From Cetobacterium sp. ZOR0034 (lineage in GTDB: Bacteria > Fusobacteriota > Fusobacteriia > Fusobacteriales > Fusobacteriaceae): DNA of 64,000 bases. The number at the start of each line of letters is the position of its first letter. Position 1 is the stretch's first letter. This document shows, one piece after another, positions 20,585-28,344 of the stretch. The stretch lies in NCBI RefSeq assembly GCF_000799075.1, contig NZ_JTLI01000006.1, positions 1-64,000 of the forward strand, read 5' to 3'. A program made the translations under genes and the position numbers. The notes beneath the pieces are model-generated. The model did no database searches and was not told the DNA's origin. It saw only the letters and a list, made by a program, of their open reading frames with translations.

Positions 20585-21343
20585 ATGAAATTAGTTGATA
20601 CACATTGCCATTTAGATAATGAAAAATTCGATTTAGATAGATTAGAAGTTATAGAAAGAATAAAAGATAAATTAGAATTTTGTGTAAATATAGGATATGA
20701 TTTAAAAAGTTCAAAAAGAAGTTTAGAATTAGCAAAAGAGTATGATTTTATATATGCAGTTGTAGGTGTCCATCCAATTGATATAGCAGAGTATAATGAC
20801 GAGCTAGAAAAAGAGCTAGAGGTAATAGCAAAAGATTCTAAAGTTGTTGCTATAGGTGAGATTGGATTGGATTATCATTGGATGACAGAACCAAAAGAGG
20901 TTCAGCAAGATAGATTTAGGAAGCAGTTAGAGTTAGCAAAAAGAGTAGGTAAACCTGTTGTTATTCATACAAGAGACGCGATGGAAGATACAGTTAATAT
21001 TTTAAAAGAGTATCCAGAGATAGAGGGGGTTATTCATTGTTATCCTGGGTCTTTAGAAACTGCAAAGGTTTTAGTAGATAGATTTTACTTAGGAATAGGT
21101 GGAACTTTAACTTTTAAAAATGCAAAGAAAACCGTTGAAGTTGTAAGAGATATACCACTAGATAGAATAGTTATAGAGACGGATTGTCCATACTTAACTC
21201 CTGAACCTTTTAGAGGAAAAAGAAATGAACCTATTTATGTAGAGCATGTCGCTCAAAAAATTGCTGAAATAAAAGAGATTTCAGTAGAAGAGGTTACAAA
21301 AACGACAACAGAGAACGCTAAAAAACTTTATAAAATAGGATAG
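20585..21343 (+). CDS. tatD: TatD-family metal-dependent hydrolase
   Basis: A 252-residue TIM-barrel DNase of the TatD family. Metal ligands are visible: D-T-H-C-H-L-D at residues 4-10, Glu in G-E-I-G-L-D-Y-H-W, His in V-V-I-H-T-R-D-A, His in V-I-H-C-Y-P-G and Asp in I-E-T-D-C-P-Y-L. Family members act as 3'-5' exonucleases on damaged DNA or RNA; the exact role here is not shown. It has a GAGGTGAAG site before the ATG and leads a group with acpS and a ferredoxin-like gene. Confidence 0.93.
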   Translation: MKLVDTHCHLDNEKFDLDRLEVIERIKDKLEFCVNIGYDLKSSKRSLELAKEYDFIYAVVGVHPIDIAEYNDELEKELEVIAKDSKVVAIGEIGLDYHWMTEPKEVQQDRFRKQLELAKRVGKPVVIHTRDAMEDTVNILKEYPEIEGVIHCYPGSLETAKVLVDRFYLGIGGTLTFKNAKKTVEVVRDIPLDRIVIETDCPYLTPEPFRGKRNEPIYVEHVAQKIAEIKEISVEEVTKTTTENAKKLYKIG

Positions 21344-21349
21344 GTGGCT

Positions 21350-21715
21350 ATGAAGTTTGTAAGAATAGGAAACGATATCGTAGAAATATCTAGAATAGAG
21401 AGTGCAATAAGTAAAAAGGGTTTTAAAGAACGTGTTTTTACAGAGAAAGAGATAGAGCAGATTGAAGCAAAAGGTGGAAAAAGTGAAAGCTATGCGGGAA
21501 GATTTTCAGCTAAAGAGGCTATCGCAAAAGCTTTGGGAACAGGAGTTAGAGGTTTTAATCTTGTAGATATTGAGATATTGAATAATTCACTGGGAAAGCC
21601 TGAAGTAAAACTTTATGGAAATTTGAAAGAAAAAAATGTAAATGTAGAAATATCTATTTCACATTGTAAAGATTATGCAACTGCTGTTGCAATAATAATG
21701 GAGAGGGAGGAATAA
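21350..21715 (+). CDS. acpS: holo-[acyl-carrier-protein] synthase
   Basis: Transfers 4'-phosphopantetheine from CoA to the serine of acyl carrier protein. It is 121 residues, as usual. The Mg2+/CoA site residues are in I-G-N-D-I-V-E-I-S-R-I-E (Asp near residue 8) and F-S-A-K-E-A-I-A-K-A-L-G (Glu near 57), with the third box I-S-I-S-H-C. A GTG at 21344 would add two residues, but the AGGTGG that includes that codon serves as ribosome site for the ATG at 21350. The stop overlaps the next start (TAATG). Confidence 0.94.
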   Translation: MKFVRIGNDIVEISRIESAISKKGFKERVFTEKEIEQIEAKGGKSESYAGRFSAKEAIAKALGTGVRGFNLVDIEILNNSLGKPEVKLYGNLKEKNVNVEISISHCKDYATAVAIIMEREE

Positions 21716-22134
21716 TGAAAGATTTTTATAAAGAGTTAGATAACTTTATAGAAAGTTTAGATAATAAAAAAGATGACTATAAAATACTTTCTTTTGTTGT
21801 TGATGAACTTGGATATATTCCTGATGAAGTGATTGATTATGTAGCTAAGAAAATAGATGTATTTTCATTTTCTTTAGATAGTACGATAAGGTTTTATCCA
21901 AAACTACAAAAAGCTAGAACGAAATTTTATGTACAGATATGTACAGGAAGAAATTGTAATCAGCCGGGATTAAAAGAGAAAATATCAGAGATTAAAAGTA
22001 AGATTAATTTTGTAATAGATGAAAGACATTGCTTGGGAAGATGTTCAAAGGGAAATGCTTTGAAAGTAAATGAAGAATATTATTCATATAAAAGTTTAGA
22101 TGAGTTAGAAAAGATATTATTAAACTTAAAATAA
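21715..22134 (+). CDS. NuoE-like thioredoxin-fold [2Fe-2S] ferredoxin
   Basis: A 139-residue protein matching the 24-kDa (NuoE/HydA-gamma) family: a helical N-terminal part with L-x-x-V-x-D-E-L-G-Y-I-P-D-E-V, then a thioredoxin-like fold holding a [2Fe-2S] cluster through C-T-G-R-N-C (near residue 80) and C-L-G-R-C (near 113). Such subunits pass electrons between NADH-oxidising flavoproteins and hydrogenase or complex-I-like partners. None of those partners is next to it; the gene sits between acpS and prfB, so it may act as a lone electron carrier. The start overlaps the acpS stop by one base. Confidence 0.82.
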   Translation: MKDFYKELDNFIESLDNKKDDYKILSFVVDELGYIPDEVIDYVAKKIDVFSFSLDSTIRFYPKLQKARTKFYVQICTGRNCNQPGLKEKISEIKSKINFVIDERHCLGRCSKGNALKVNEEYYSYKSLDELEKILLNLK

Positions 22135-22152
22135 GTTTTAGGAGGAATTTTA

Positions 22153-23257
22153 ATGGATATTTTAGAATTAAAAAGAGAATACAATCAGTTTAAAAATCAG
22201 ATTGATGCTATAAGGGGGTCTCTTTGACTTAGATACTAGAAAAGAGAAAATCTCATCTTTAGAGAAAAAAACTTTAGAAGATGGATTTTGGAATGATAAA
22301 TTAACTAGTGGAAAAATTATAAAAGAGATGAACGAGGAAAAAGATATAGTTAAAGAGTTTGAAACTATAGAAAATATGTTTTTTGATGAAGAGATTTTAA
22401 TAGATTTTGTAGATTCAGGAGAGGAAGATTTTGTAGAAGAGTTAGAAGAGAAACACTCTAAGCTTATGCAAACGATAGAAAATTTTGATACAAAGATGTT
22501 ATTAGATGGAGAATATGATGGAAACAACGCTATAGTAACAATTCATTCGGGAGCAGGAGGAACAGAAGCTTGTGACTGGGCAGATATGCTATATAGAATG
22601 TATATGAGATGGTTTAATAACAGAGGATACAAAGTAACTGAAATGGATTATATGGCGGGAGATTCTGTAGGGATTAAATCGATAACTCTTTTAGTTGAAG
22701 GAACAAGAGCTTACGGGTATTTAAAAGGTGAAAAAGGAGTACATAGACTTGTTAGAATATCACCTTTTGATGCGAATAAGAAAAGACATACATCTTTTGC
22801 TTCAGTAGATATAATGCCTGAAGTTGATGAAACGGTTGAGATAACAATAGATCCAGGTGATTTAAGAGTTGACACATATAGAGCATCGGGAGCTGGTGGA
22901 CAGCACGTAAATATGACAGATTCAGCAGTAAGAATTACTCATATACCTACTGGGGTTGTTGTAACTTGTCAAAGAGAGAGATCACAACTAAGTAATAGAG
23001 AAACGGCTATGAAACTTTTAAAATCTAAACTTCTAGAGATCGAGATGAAAAAGAAAGAGGAAGAGTTGAAAAAAATTCAAGGAGAGCAAAGTGATATTGG
23101 TTGGGGAAATCAAATAAGATCATATGTATTCCAGCCTTATACAATGGTTAAAGATCATAGAACAGCTGTGGAGTCAGGAAATATTAGAGCCGTTATGGAT
23201 GGAGATATAGATGACTTCATAAATGGGTATTTAAGATGGTCAAAAAATAAAAACTAG
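22153..23257 (+). CDS. prfB: peptide chain release factor 2, made by programmed +1 frameshift
   Basis: Release factor 2 reads UGA and UAA. The first 24 codons run from the ATG at 22153 (after TTAGGAGG) to an in-frame TGA at 22225-22227; ribosomes must slip +1 at CTT to continue from 22226 to 23257, giving about 367 residues. The catalytic G-G-Q motif is in S-G-A-G-G-Q-H-V-N near two thirds of the chain, and the N-terminal domain has the usual E-D-G-F-W-N-D. The tripeptide anticodon region is in the D-P-G-D-L-R-V-D-T-Y-R-A stretch. The split frame is normal for this gene and is not a defect. Confidence 0.96.
22213..22228 (+). promoter_or_regulatory. prfB programmed +1 frameshift site
   Basis: AGGGGG (internal Shine-Dalgarno-like, 22213-22218), three bases, CTT slippery codon (22222-22224) and TGA followed by C (22225-22228). 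The layout is the same as the E. coli site, AGGGGG-N3-CTT-TGA-C. Low RF2 leaves the UGA unread and favours slippage, so RF2 regulates its own level. Confidence 0.96.
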
Positions 23258-23266
23258 CAAGCTATC

Positions 23267-23295
23267 TTGAAATTATTGAATATATGGATTATAAT
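23267..23295 (+). promoter_or_regulatory. gltX promoter
   Basis: TTGAAA (23267-23272), a 17-base spacer and TATAAT (23290-23295), 33 bases before the gltX start codon. It begins 10 bases after the prfB stop. Confidence 0.75.
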
Positions 23296-23327
23296 ATAGG
23301 GTACAAATTACAAAAAAGGGAGAGATT

Positions 23328-24839
23328 ATGATGGAAAGAAGAGTAAGAACGAGAATCGCACCTTCTCCAACAGGAGATCCACATGTAGGAACAGCTTACA
23401 TTGCGTTATTCAACTTAGCTTTTGCTTATAAAAATGGTGGAGACTTTATACTAAGAATAGAGGATACTGACCAAAACAGATATACAGAAGGGTCAGAGCA
23501 AATGATATTTGATGCTCTAAAGTGGTTAGGATTAGATTACGCTGAAGGTCCTGATGTTGGTGGACCAACTGGACCATACAGACAATCTGAAAGATTCCAC
23601 TTATATGGAGAGTATGCACATAAATTAGTTGAGAAGGGAGAAGCTTACCACTGCTTCTGTACTCAAGAGAGACTAGAAAAATTAAGAGAAAGACAAAAGG
23701 CTATGGGAAAAGCTCCAGGATATGATGGACACTGTAGATCTCTTTCAAAAGAGGAAATAGATGCTAAATTAGCAGCTAAAGAGGAGTTTGTAATCAGACT
23801 TAAAATGCCTTATGAAGGAGAAACAATCATAAAGGATAGATTAAGAGGAGATATCGTTTTTGAAAATAACAAAATCGATGATCAAGTTTTATTAAAAGGA
23901 GATGGATTCCCAACTTACCACTTAGCAAACGTTGTTGATGATTACTTAATGAATATCACTCACGTAATAAGAGCTGAAGAGTGGATTGCATCTACACCTA
24001 AGCATATCCAACTTTATAAAGCATTTGGATGGCAAGAACCTGAGTTCATACACATGCCTTTACTTAGAAACTCAGATAGAACAAAAATATCTAAGAGAAA
24101 GAATCCAGTTTCATTAAACTGGTACAAAGAGGAAGGATACTTAAAAGAGGGTATCGTAAACTTCTTAGGATTAATGGGATACTCATTTGGAGAAAACAAA
24201 GAGATATTTACATTACAAGAGTTCAATGAGAACTTTGATATCGATAAGGTATCTTTAGGAGGTCCTGTATTTGACTTAGTTAAATTAGGATGGGTAAACA
24301 ACCAACATATGAGAATGAAAGACTTAAAAGAGTTAACTGAGTTAGCTGTTCCATTCTTTAGAAATGCTGGATTAATCGGAGAAGAGTTAACAGAGAAAGA
24401 GTTTGAAACACTTTCAAGAATTGTTGATATATTAAGAGAAGGAGCTCAAACAATAAAAGAGATTGTAGCTCAATCAGAAGTATACTTCAAAGATGAGTAC
24501 ACATTACCAGTTGTAACTGAAGAAACAGATAAAAAAGAAGTAAAAGGAATCGAAAGACTTTATACAGTTATTCAAGATGAAGCTGGAAAGAAATCAATTA
24601 ATTTATTTGAAGAGAAGATTGCAGCTGAATCTGAAGAGATATCAATTGATAGAGCAAAAGAGTTATTAAAAGAAACTCTAGATACAATTGGAGAGGGACC
24701 AGGAAAAGTTTACATGCCTTTAAGAGCAGTATTGACTGGACTACCAAAAGGTGCAGACTTATATAACTTAGTTTCTATTATTGGAAGAGACAGAACTTTA
24801 GCAAGAATAGAGAGAATGAAAAAATTATACAATATTTAA
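23328..24839 (+). CDS. gltX: glutamyl-tRNA synthetase
   Basis: Class I aminoacyl-tRNA synthetase that charges tRNA-Glu (and possibly tRNA-Gln, followed by amidation), 503 residues. The HIGH-type box is P-S-P-T-G-D-P-H-V-G-T near residues 12-22, and the KMSKS-type box is T-K-I-S-K-R-K near residue 247. The N-terminal catalytic R-T-R-I-A-P is typical. Two adjacent ATG codons (23328 and 23331) are possible starts; GGGAGA fits either. It stands between its own promoter and terminator, and its codon use suggests high expression. Confidence 0.97.
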   Translation: MMERRVRTRIAPSPTGDPHVGTAYIALFNLAFAYKNGGDFILRIEDTDQNRYTEGSEQMIFDALKWLGLDYAEGPDVGGPTGPYRQSERFHLYGEYAHKLVEKGEAYHCFCTQERLEKLRERQKAMGKAPGYDGHCRSLSKEEIDAKLAAKEEFVIRLKMPYEGETIIKDRLRGDIVFENNKIDDQVLLKGDGFPTYHLANVVDDYLMNITHVIRAEEWIASTPKHIQLYKAFGWQEPEFIHMPLLRNSDRTKISKRKNPVSLNWYKEEGYLKEGIVNFLGLMGYSFGENKEIFTLQEFNENFDIDKVSLGGPVFDLVKLGWVNNQHMRMKDLKELTELAVPFFRNAGLIGEELTEKEFETLSRIVDILREGAQTIKEIVAQSEVYFKDEYTLPVVTEETDKKEVKGIERLYTVIQDEAGKKSINLFEEKIAAESEEISIDRAKELLKETLDTIGEGPGKVYMPLRAVLTGLPKGADLYNLVSIIGRDRTLARIERMKKLYNI

Positions 24840-24850
24840 TTTAATTTTTT

Positions 24851-24880
24851 AGTGGAGTTTCAAGCTCCACTTTTTTTTTA
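24851..24880 (+). terminator. rho-independent terminator of gltX
   Basis: AGTGGAG (24851-24857) pairs with CTCCACT (24865-24871) over a 7-base loop, followed by a run of T. Confidence 0.88.
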
Positions 24881-24947
24881 GAAAAAAAAGAAAAAAAGAA
24901 ATTATGAGTAGTTTATTAAGAAGAACGTTTAGCATCAGAGGAGGACT

Positions 24948-25928
24948 ATGAAGACACATATTTTAATGGGAAAATTATTTTTAGAATCATTTAATATTTT
25001 GAAAGAAATTCAAAAAGAAATTCAAAAAGATCTGAAAAGTTTAGAATTTCAAAAAGAGATTGAGGTAGAGTTTAAAAATTTAAATTTTATGGAATCGTTT
25101 AAAAAAAACTTTTTTACACTGTTGATGTTATCTATTATGATTGATTGTAAAATATCTAAAAAAAATGTAGTTAAATATGGAAAAATTATTTTATATTTAA
25201 GACAGATAGTAACTTCGACAGATAATATAATAGATGATGAGAATAAAGGGATAATTTTTATAGATAGATTAAAAAATAATGTGGTTTCAAATAGTTTAGT
25301 GATGTTGTTTTGTCAAAATTTTTTGAGTAAAACATGCTTAGAAATAGATTTTAAGAGTTCTTTAAGTCAAAAAATTCTTAACAAGATATATTTGATTGCA
25401 GAAAGCGAAAGTTTAAGAGATAGAAAGTAGTATGAAACATATCCAGACGAAGAGTATGTTCTATCTAGAATTCATAATGGAATTGGGGGGGAGCTTCTAA
25501 AGATAAGCCTAGAGGTACCTCTAGAAATTGAAAAGAATAAAAAGTTAGAAGAGTGTGCAAAGGCAATATATGAAATTGGAATGTCTTTACAAGCTTTGGA
25601 TGATTTTTTTGATATTGATGAAGATAAATTAGCTGAAAAAGTAAATTTGTATGAGGCAAAGTTATTGTATTCTGAAGACGTCAAGGAAATTATAGAAGAG
25701 AGATATTTAAAAGAAGTTTCGGAAAAAGCATATGAAGGCTTTCATATTCTAGAAAAAAATGGTTATCCAATGAATAGAAAAGAGGCTAAGAGAATATTAA
25801 AAAAATTATTTGAATTGAGAGGATTGAAAGAGTATTCTAAAATTTTAGATGAGGAGGACGATTCTAAGAATGGATATGAAAAAGATTATGATAGCCAATT
25901 GGCAGAGTATAGAGTATGTGAATATTGA
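24948..25928 (+). pseudogene. class 1 isoprenoid-synthase-like gene interrupted by an in-frame TAG
   Basis: One reading frame of 327 codons from the ATG at 24948 (after GAGGAGG) to the TGA at 25926-25928, broken only by a TAG at 25428-25430 (codon 161). Protein features continue on both sides. An aspartate-rich cluster, D-N-I-I-D-D-E-N-K (residues 92-100), lies before the stop; the second, D-D-F-F-D-I-D (218-224), lies after it, in the order and rough spacing of the two Mg2+-binding aspartate motifs of trans-prenyl-diphosphate synthases. The chain is otherwise divergent, so product and substrate cannot be named. With the stop, only a 160-residue N-terminal half would be made, plus perhaps a fragment from a later ATG (25581). 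It may be a recent nonsense mutation, a sequencing error, or read-through. Its 3' end overlaps the next gene. Confidence 0.7.
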
Positions 25929-27174
25929 GATAGAGAAATTATTGATACTGATAGGTGAATCTAATAGAGGAAAAACAAGTATTCTAAAGGCATTATCAGC
26001 TTTCTTCGGACAGTATGAGATAAAGAAAGAGGACTTTAAAGATAGAACTAGACCGATTGAAATAAGAATTAAATGTTATAAAACTAATAGAGGTTTTTTA
26101 ACTTTAAAATTATTGAAAAGAGAGAACGAAGAGATAGAATATTACATAGTAGATCACGGAATAGAAACAAAAGTTGATTTAGAAATAATAAGAGCAGAGT
26201 ATATATCTCTTAGAGGAGCAGTTATCAGTTCAAAAGATAACGGAGTATATGAAGGACTTTTAAGAATAAGAGATATATTTATGGATACTATGGATAGTCA
26301 AATAATAAAAGATTTAAATAGTAAATTAGAATATTTAGGGGAGAATAAATTATCCCAGAGTTTACAAAGAAAGATTTTATTTAGTTTTCTAAAAAATATT
26401 TTGTATAGTATTGATGAATACGAAACAAAGATAAAGTCAAAACTTTCTGACTTGTTTTTAATATTTGAAGAACCTGAACTTCATTTGAATCCTCAAGAGA
26501 GCAGAGAGATGTATTCGCTACTAATAAAACTTTCTAAAATAGGGGTTCAGATAATTTTAGAAACTCACTCAAGTTATTTTGTGGGATTAAAACAGTATAA
26601 GTCGATTTGCTTAATAAAGAAGATTAGAGGAGAGATTAAAGTTTTTCAATATACGGGGAAACTTTTAAATGGAGATGAAATTAAGAATTTCAATATGAAC
26701 TATTGGATAAATCCAGATAGAGGAGAGATGTTTTTTGCTAAAAAGGTTATATTAGTAGAAGGACAAACAGATAAGATAGCACTTTCTTATTTGGCTAAAA
26801 AAATAGGGGTATATAATTATAGTTATTCTATTATAGAGTGTGGAAGTAAAAGTATCATTCCGCAGTTTATAAAGGTTTTGAATGGCTATAAAATACCGTA
26901 TGTAGCCGTTTATGATAAAGATAATCATAGATGGAGAAATGAAACAGAACTAGATAGTTCGAATCTGAAAAATAAGAAAATAAGAGGAATTGTAAATAGG
27001 TTTATTGGAGATTATATAGAGTTCGAAAATGATATAGAAGAAGAGATTTGCCAAGAGGAGAGAGAACGGAAAAATTATAAGAATAAACCATATTATACAT
27101 TACAAAAAATAAGTGAACTTGATTTTATAATGTCTAAAAAATTAGAAAATAAAATAAGACGCATATATAAATAG
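25870..27174 (+). CDS. OLD-like AAA ATPase with TOPRIM nuclease domain
   Basis: About 434 residues. The ABC-type ATPase part has Walker A G-E-S-N-R-G-K-T-S (residues 29-37), Walker B L-F-L-I-F-E-E-P-E-L-H-L-N-P and the H-loop E-T-H-S-S-Y-F. The C-terminal TOPRIM part has V-I-L-V-E-G-Q-T-D-K (metal Glu) and Y-D-K-D-N-H (DxD). This is the OLD-family plan; related proteins act in phage defence (P2 OLD, Gabija GajA). It is shorter than classic OLD proteins, with a small helical insert between the Walker motifs. Start choice is uncertain: an ATG at 25849 overlaps AGGAGG itself, while the ATG at 25870 sits 12 bases after it, which is long. The gene overlaps the previous frame by about 59 bases. Confidence 0.75.
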   Translation: MDMKKIMIANWQSIEYVNIEIEKLLILIGESNRGKTSILKALSAFFGQYEIKKEDFKDRTRPIEIRIKCYKTNRGFLTLKLLKRENEEIEYYIVDHGIETKVDLEIIRAEYISLRGAVISSKDNGVYEGLLRIRDIFMDTMDSQIIKDLNSKLEYLGENKLSQSLQRKILFSFLKNILYSIDEYETKIKSKLSDLFLIFEEPELHLNPQESREMYSLLIKLSKIGVQIILETHSSYFVGLKQYKSICLIKKIRGEIKVFQYTGKLLNGDEIKNFNMNYWINPDRGEMFFAKKVILVEGQTDKIALSYLAKKIGVYNYSYSIIECGSKSIIPQFIKVLNGYKIPYVAVYDKDNHRWRNETELDSSNLKNKKIRGIVNRFIGDYIEFENDIEEEICQEERERKNYKNKPYYTLQKISELDFIMSKKLENKIRRIYK

Positions 27175-27202
27175 AGATAGAAAATTTAAATTTCTATCTC
27201 TA
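27172..27202. terminator. two-way terminator, OLD-like gene / chromate transporter
   Basis: TAGAGATAGAAA (27172-27183, including the stop codon of the + strand gene) pairs with TTTCTATCTCTA (27191-27202) over a 7-base loop. T-rich on the + side and A-rich on the other; the poly-U tract is weak. Confidence 0.65.
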
Positions 27203-27220
27203 TTTTAATTTATAGATAAA

Positions 27221-27757
27221 TTAGAAAATAAATGCTCCAGCCAGAGCTGTAGTTAAAAGAATTATAATAGGATTTATCTTATTTAAATACTTTGTTCCTA
27301 CAAAAACTATAATAAAAATTAAGATTGCTTTTAGACTTTGAGAATAATCATTTACAAAAAATGTAGGTTTAGCTATTATAATTCCAGCAAATGTTATTAA
27401 GGCTAAAGTTACTGGTTTAACACCTTTAAAAAAGAACTCTTTTTTAGGGTTGTTTTTAATTTTAGAAAAGATGCTTGCGATAATAATAATAACAATAAAA
27501 GAAGGTAAAGCAGACCCGGCAGTTGCAACCAGAGCACCAAGAGTTCCCCCAACTTTATGGCCAACGAAAGTGGCTGTGTTGATTGCTATAGGACCAGGTG
27601 TAACCTGTGATATAGCGATGACATCTAAAAATTCGCTTTCAGTTAACCAGCTATACTTAAATACTACTTCTTGCATAAGTGGAAGCATAGCTAATCCACC
27701 ACCAAAAGAGAACATTCCTATTTTAAAAAATTCGATAAAAAGTATTAAATAAATCAT
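27221..27757 (-). CDS. chromate transporter family protein, second half-size subunit
   Basis: A 178-residue membrane protein of the CHR family (about five helices). It carries the family motif F-S-F-G-G-G-L-A-M-L-P-L (near residue 13) and the G-P-I-A-I-N-T-A-T-F-V-G box. It is a half-size homologue that pairs with the adjacent gene; such pairs are known to work together as a bipartite transporter. The start overlaps the upstream stop in ATGA, so the pair is coupled. Actual transport of chromate is not shown by sequence; many homologues have unknown substrates. Confidence 0.88.
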   Translation of the reverse strand: MIYLILFIEFFKIGMFSFGGGLAMLPLMQEVVFKYSWLTESEFLDVIAISQVTPGPIAINTATFVGHKVGGTLGALVATAGSALPSFIVIIIIASIFSKIKNNPKKEFFFKGVKPVTLALITFAGIIIAKPTFFVNDYSQSLKAILIFIIVFVGTKYLNKINPIIILLTTALAGAFIF

Positions 27758-28284
27758 TTTTCACCTCTAATTGTAAAGAATATAATACATCCAACACCAA
27801 AAAATAGAATTAAAGTAATAGGTGAGATATTAAAGAAAACTAGCCCTATTAATGAAACTATAAAAACAATATAACTAAAGTAATCAATTAAAGTGTTTTT
27901 TGATAGTTTGATAACCGAAGATAAAATAAGTGCAGCAATCCCAGCTCTAAGTCCAATAAAAATCTTCTGCATTGTAGGATTTAAAAAACTTTTAGAGAAG
28001 AATGCAGAGATTATAGTTATAACCAAAAGCGATGGCGCTATTACACCCAAAGTAGCAGCAACAGAACCTAAAATCCCAGCTCTTTTTTTTCCTATAAAAG
28101 TAGCAGCATTTATAGCAATAGGCCCTGGTGTCATTTGTGAAATTGTAATAATTTCAAGTAATTCATCTTTATCAATCCATTTTTTACCATATATCATCTC
28201 TCTTTCAATAAGAGGTATCATAGCGTATCCACCACCGAAAGTAAACATTCCTATTTTAAAGAAAGTAAGAAAAAGTTCTAGCAT
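27754..28284 (-). CDS. chromate transporter family protein, first half-size subunit
   Basis: A 176-residue CHR-family protein, paralogous to the following gene, with F-T-F-G-G-G-Y-A-M-I-P-L near residue 14 and P-G-P-I-A-I-N-A-A-T-F. Around five hydrophobic helices are predicted. AGGAGG lies 7 bases before the ATG. The two halves correspond to the two domains of full-length ChrA. Their opposite membrane orientation is expected from the family but not checked here. Confidence 0.88.
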   Translation of the reverse strand: MLELFLTFFKIGMFTFGGGYAMIPLIEREMIYGKKWIDKDELLEIITISQMTPGPIAINAATFIGKKRAGILGSVAATLGVIAPSLLVITIISAFFSKSFLNPTMQKIFIGLRAGIAALILSSVIKLSKNTLIDYFSYIVFIVSLIGLVFFNISPITLILFFGVGCIIFFTIRGEK

Positions 28285-28307
28285 AAAAATCCTCCTTAAA
28301 TTGAAAT

Positions 28308-28333
28308 AAAAGCAGAGGTAGTCCTCTGCTTTT
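28308..28333 (-). terminator. terminator of the ABC-F gene
   Basis: An 11-base perfect stem, AAAAGCAGAGG (28308-28318) with CCTCTGCTTTT (28323-28333), and a 4-base loop. On the - strand it is followed by a T-rich run, ending transcription from 29967. Confidence 0.85.
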
Positions 28334-28344
28334 ATAAAGTTCTA

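Noticed and set aside
25428-25430. TAG read as pyrrolysine
   Set aside because: No pyl genes in the window, the family is not one known to use pyrrolysine, and the surrounding sequence does not place the residue at a catalytic site. A mutation or base-call error is simpler.
27221-28284. Split chromate transporter as a broken full-length ChrA
   Set aside because: Both halves are complete with their own start and ribosome site, and ATGA-coupled half-size pairs are a normal form of this family.
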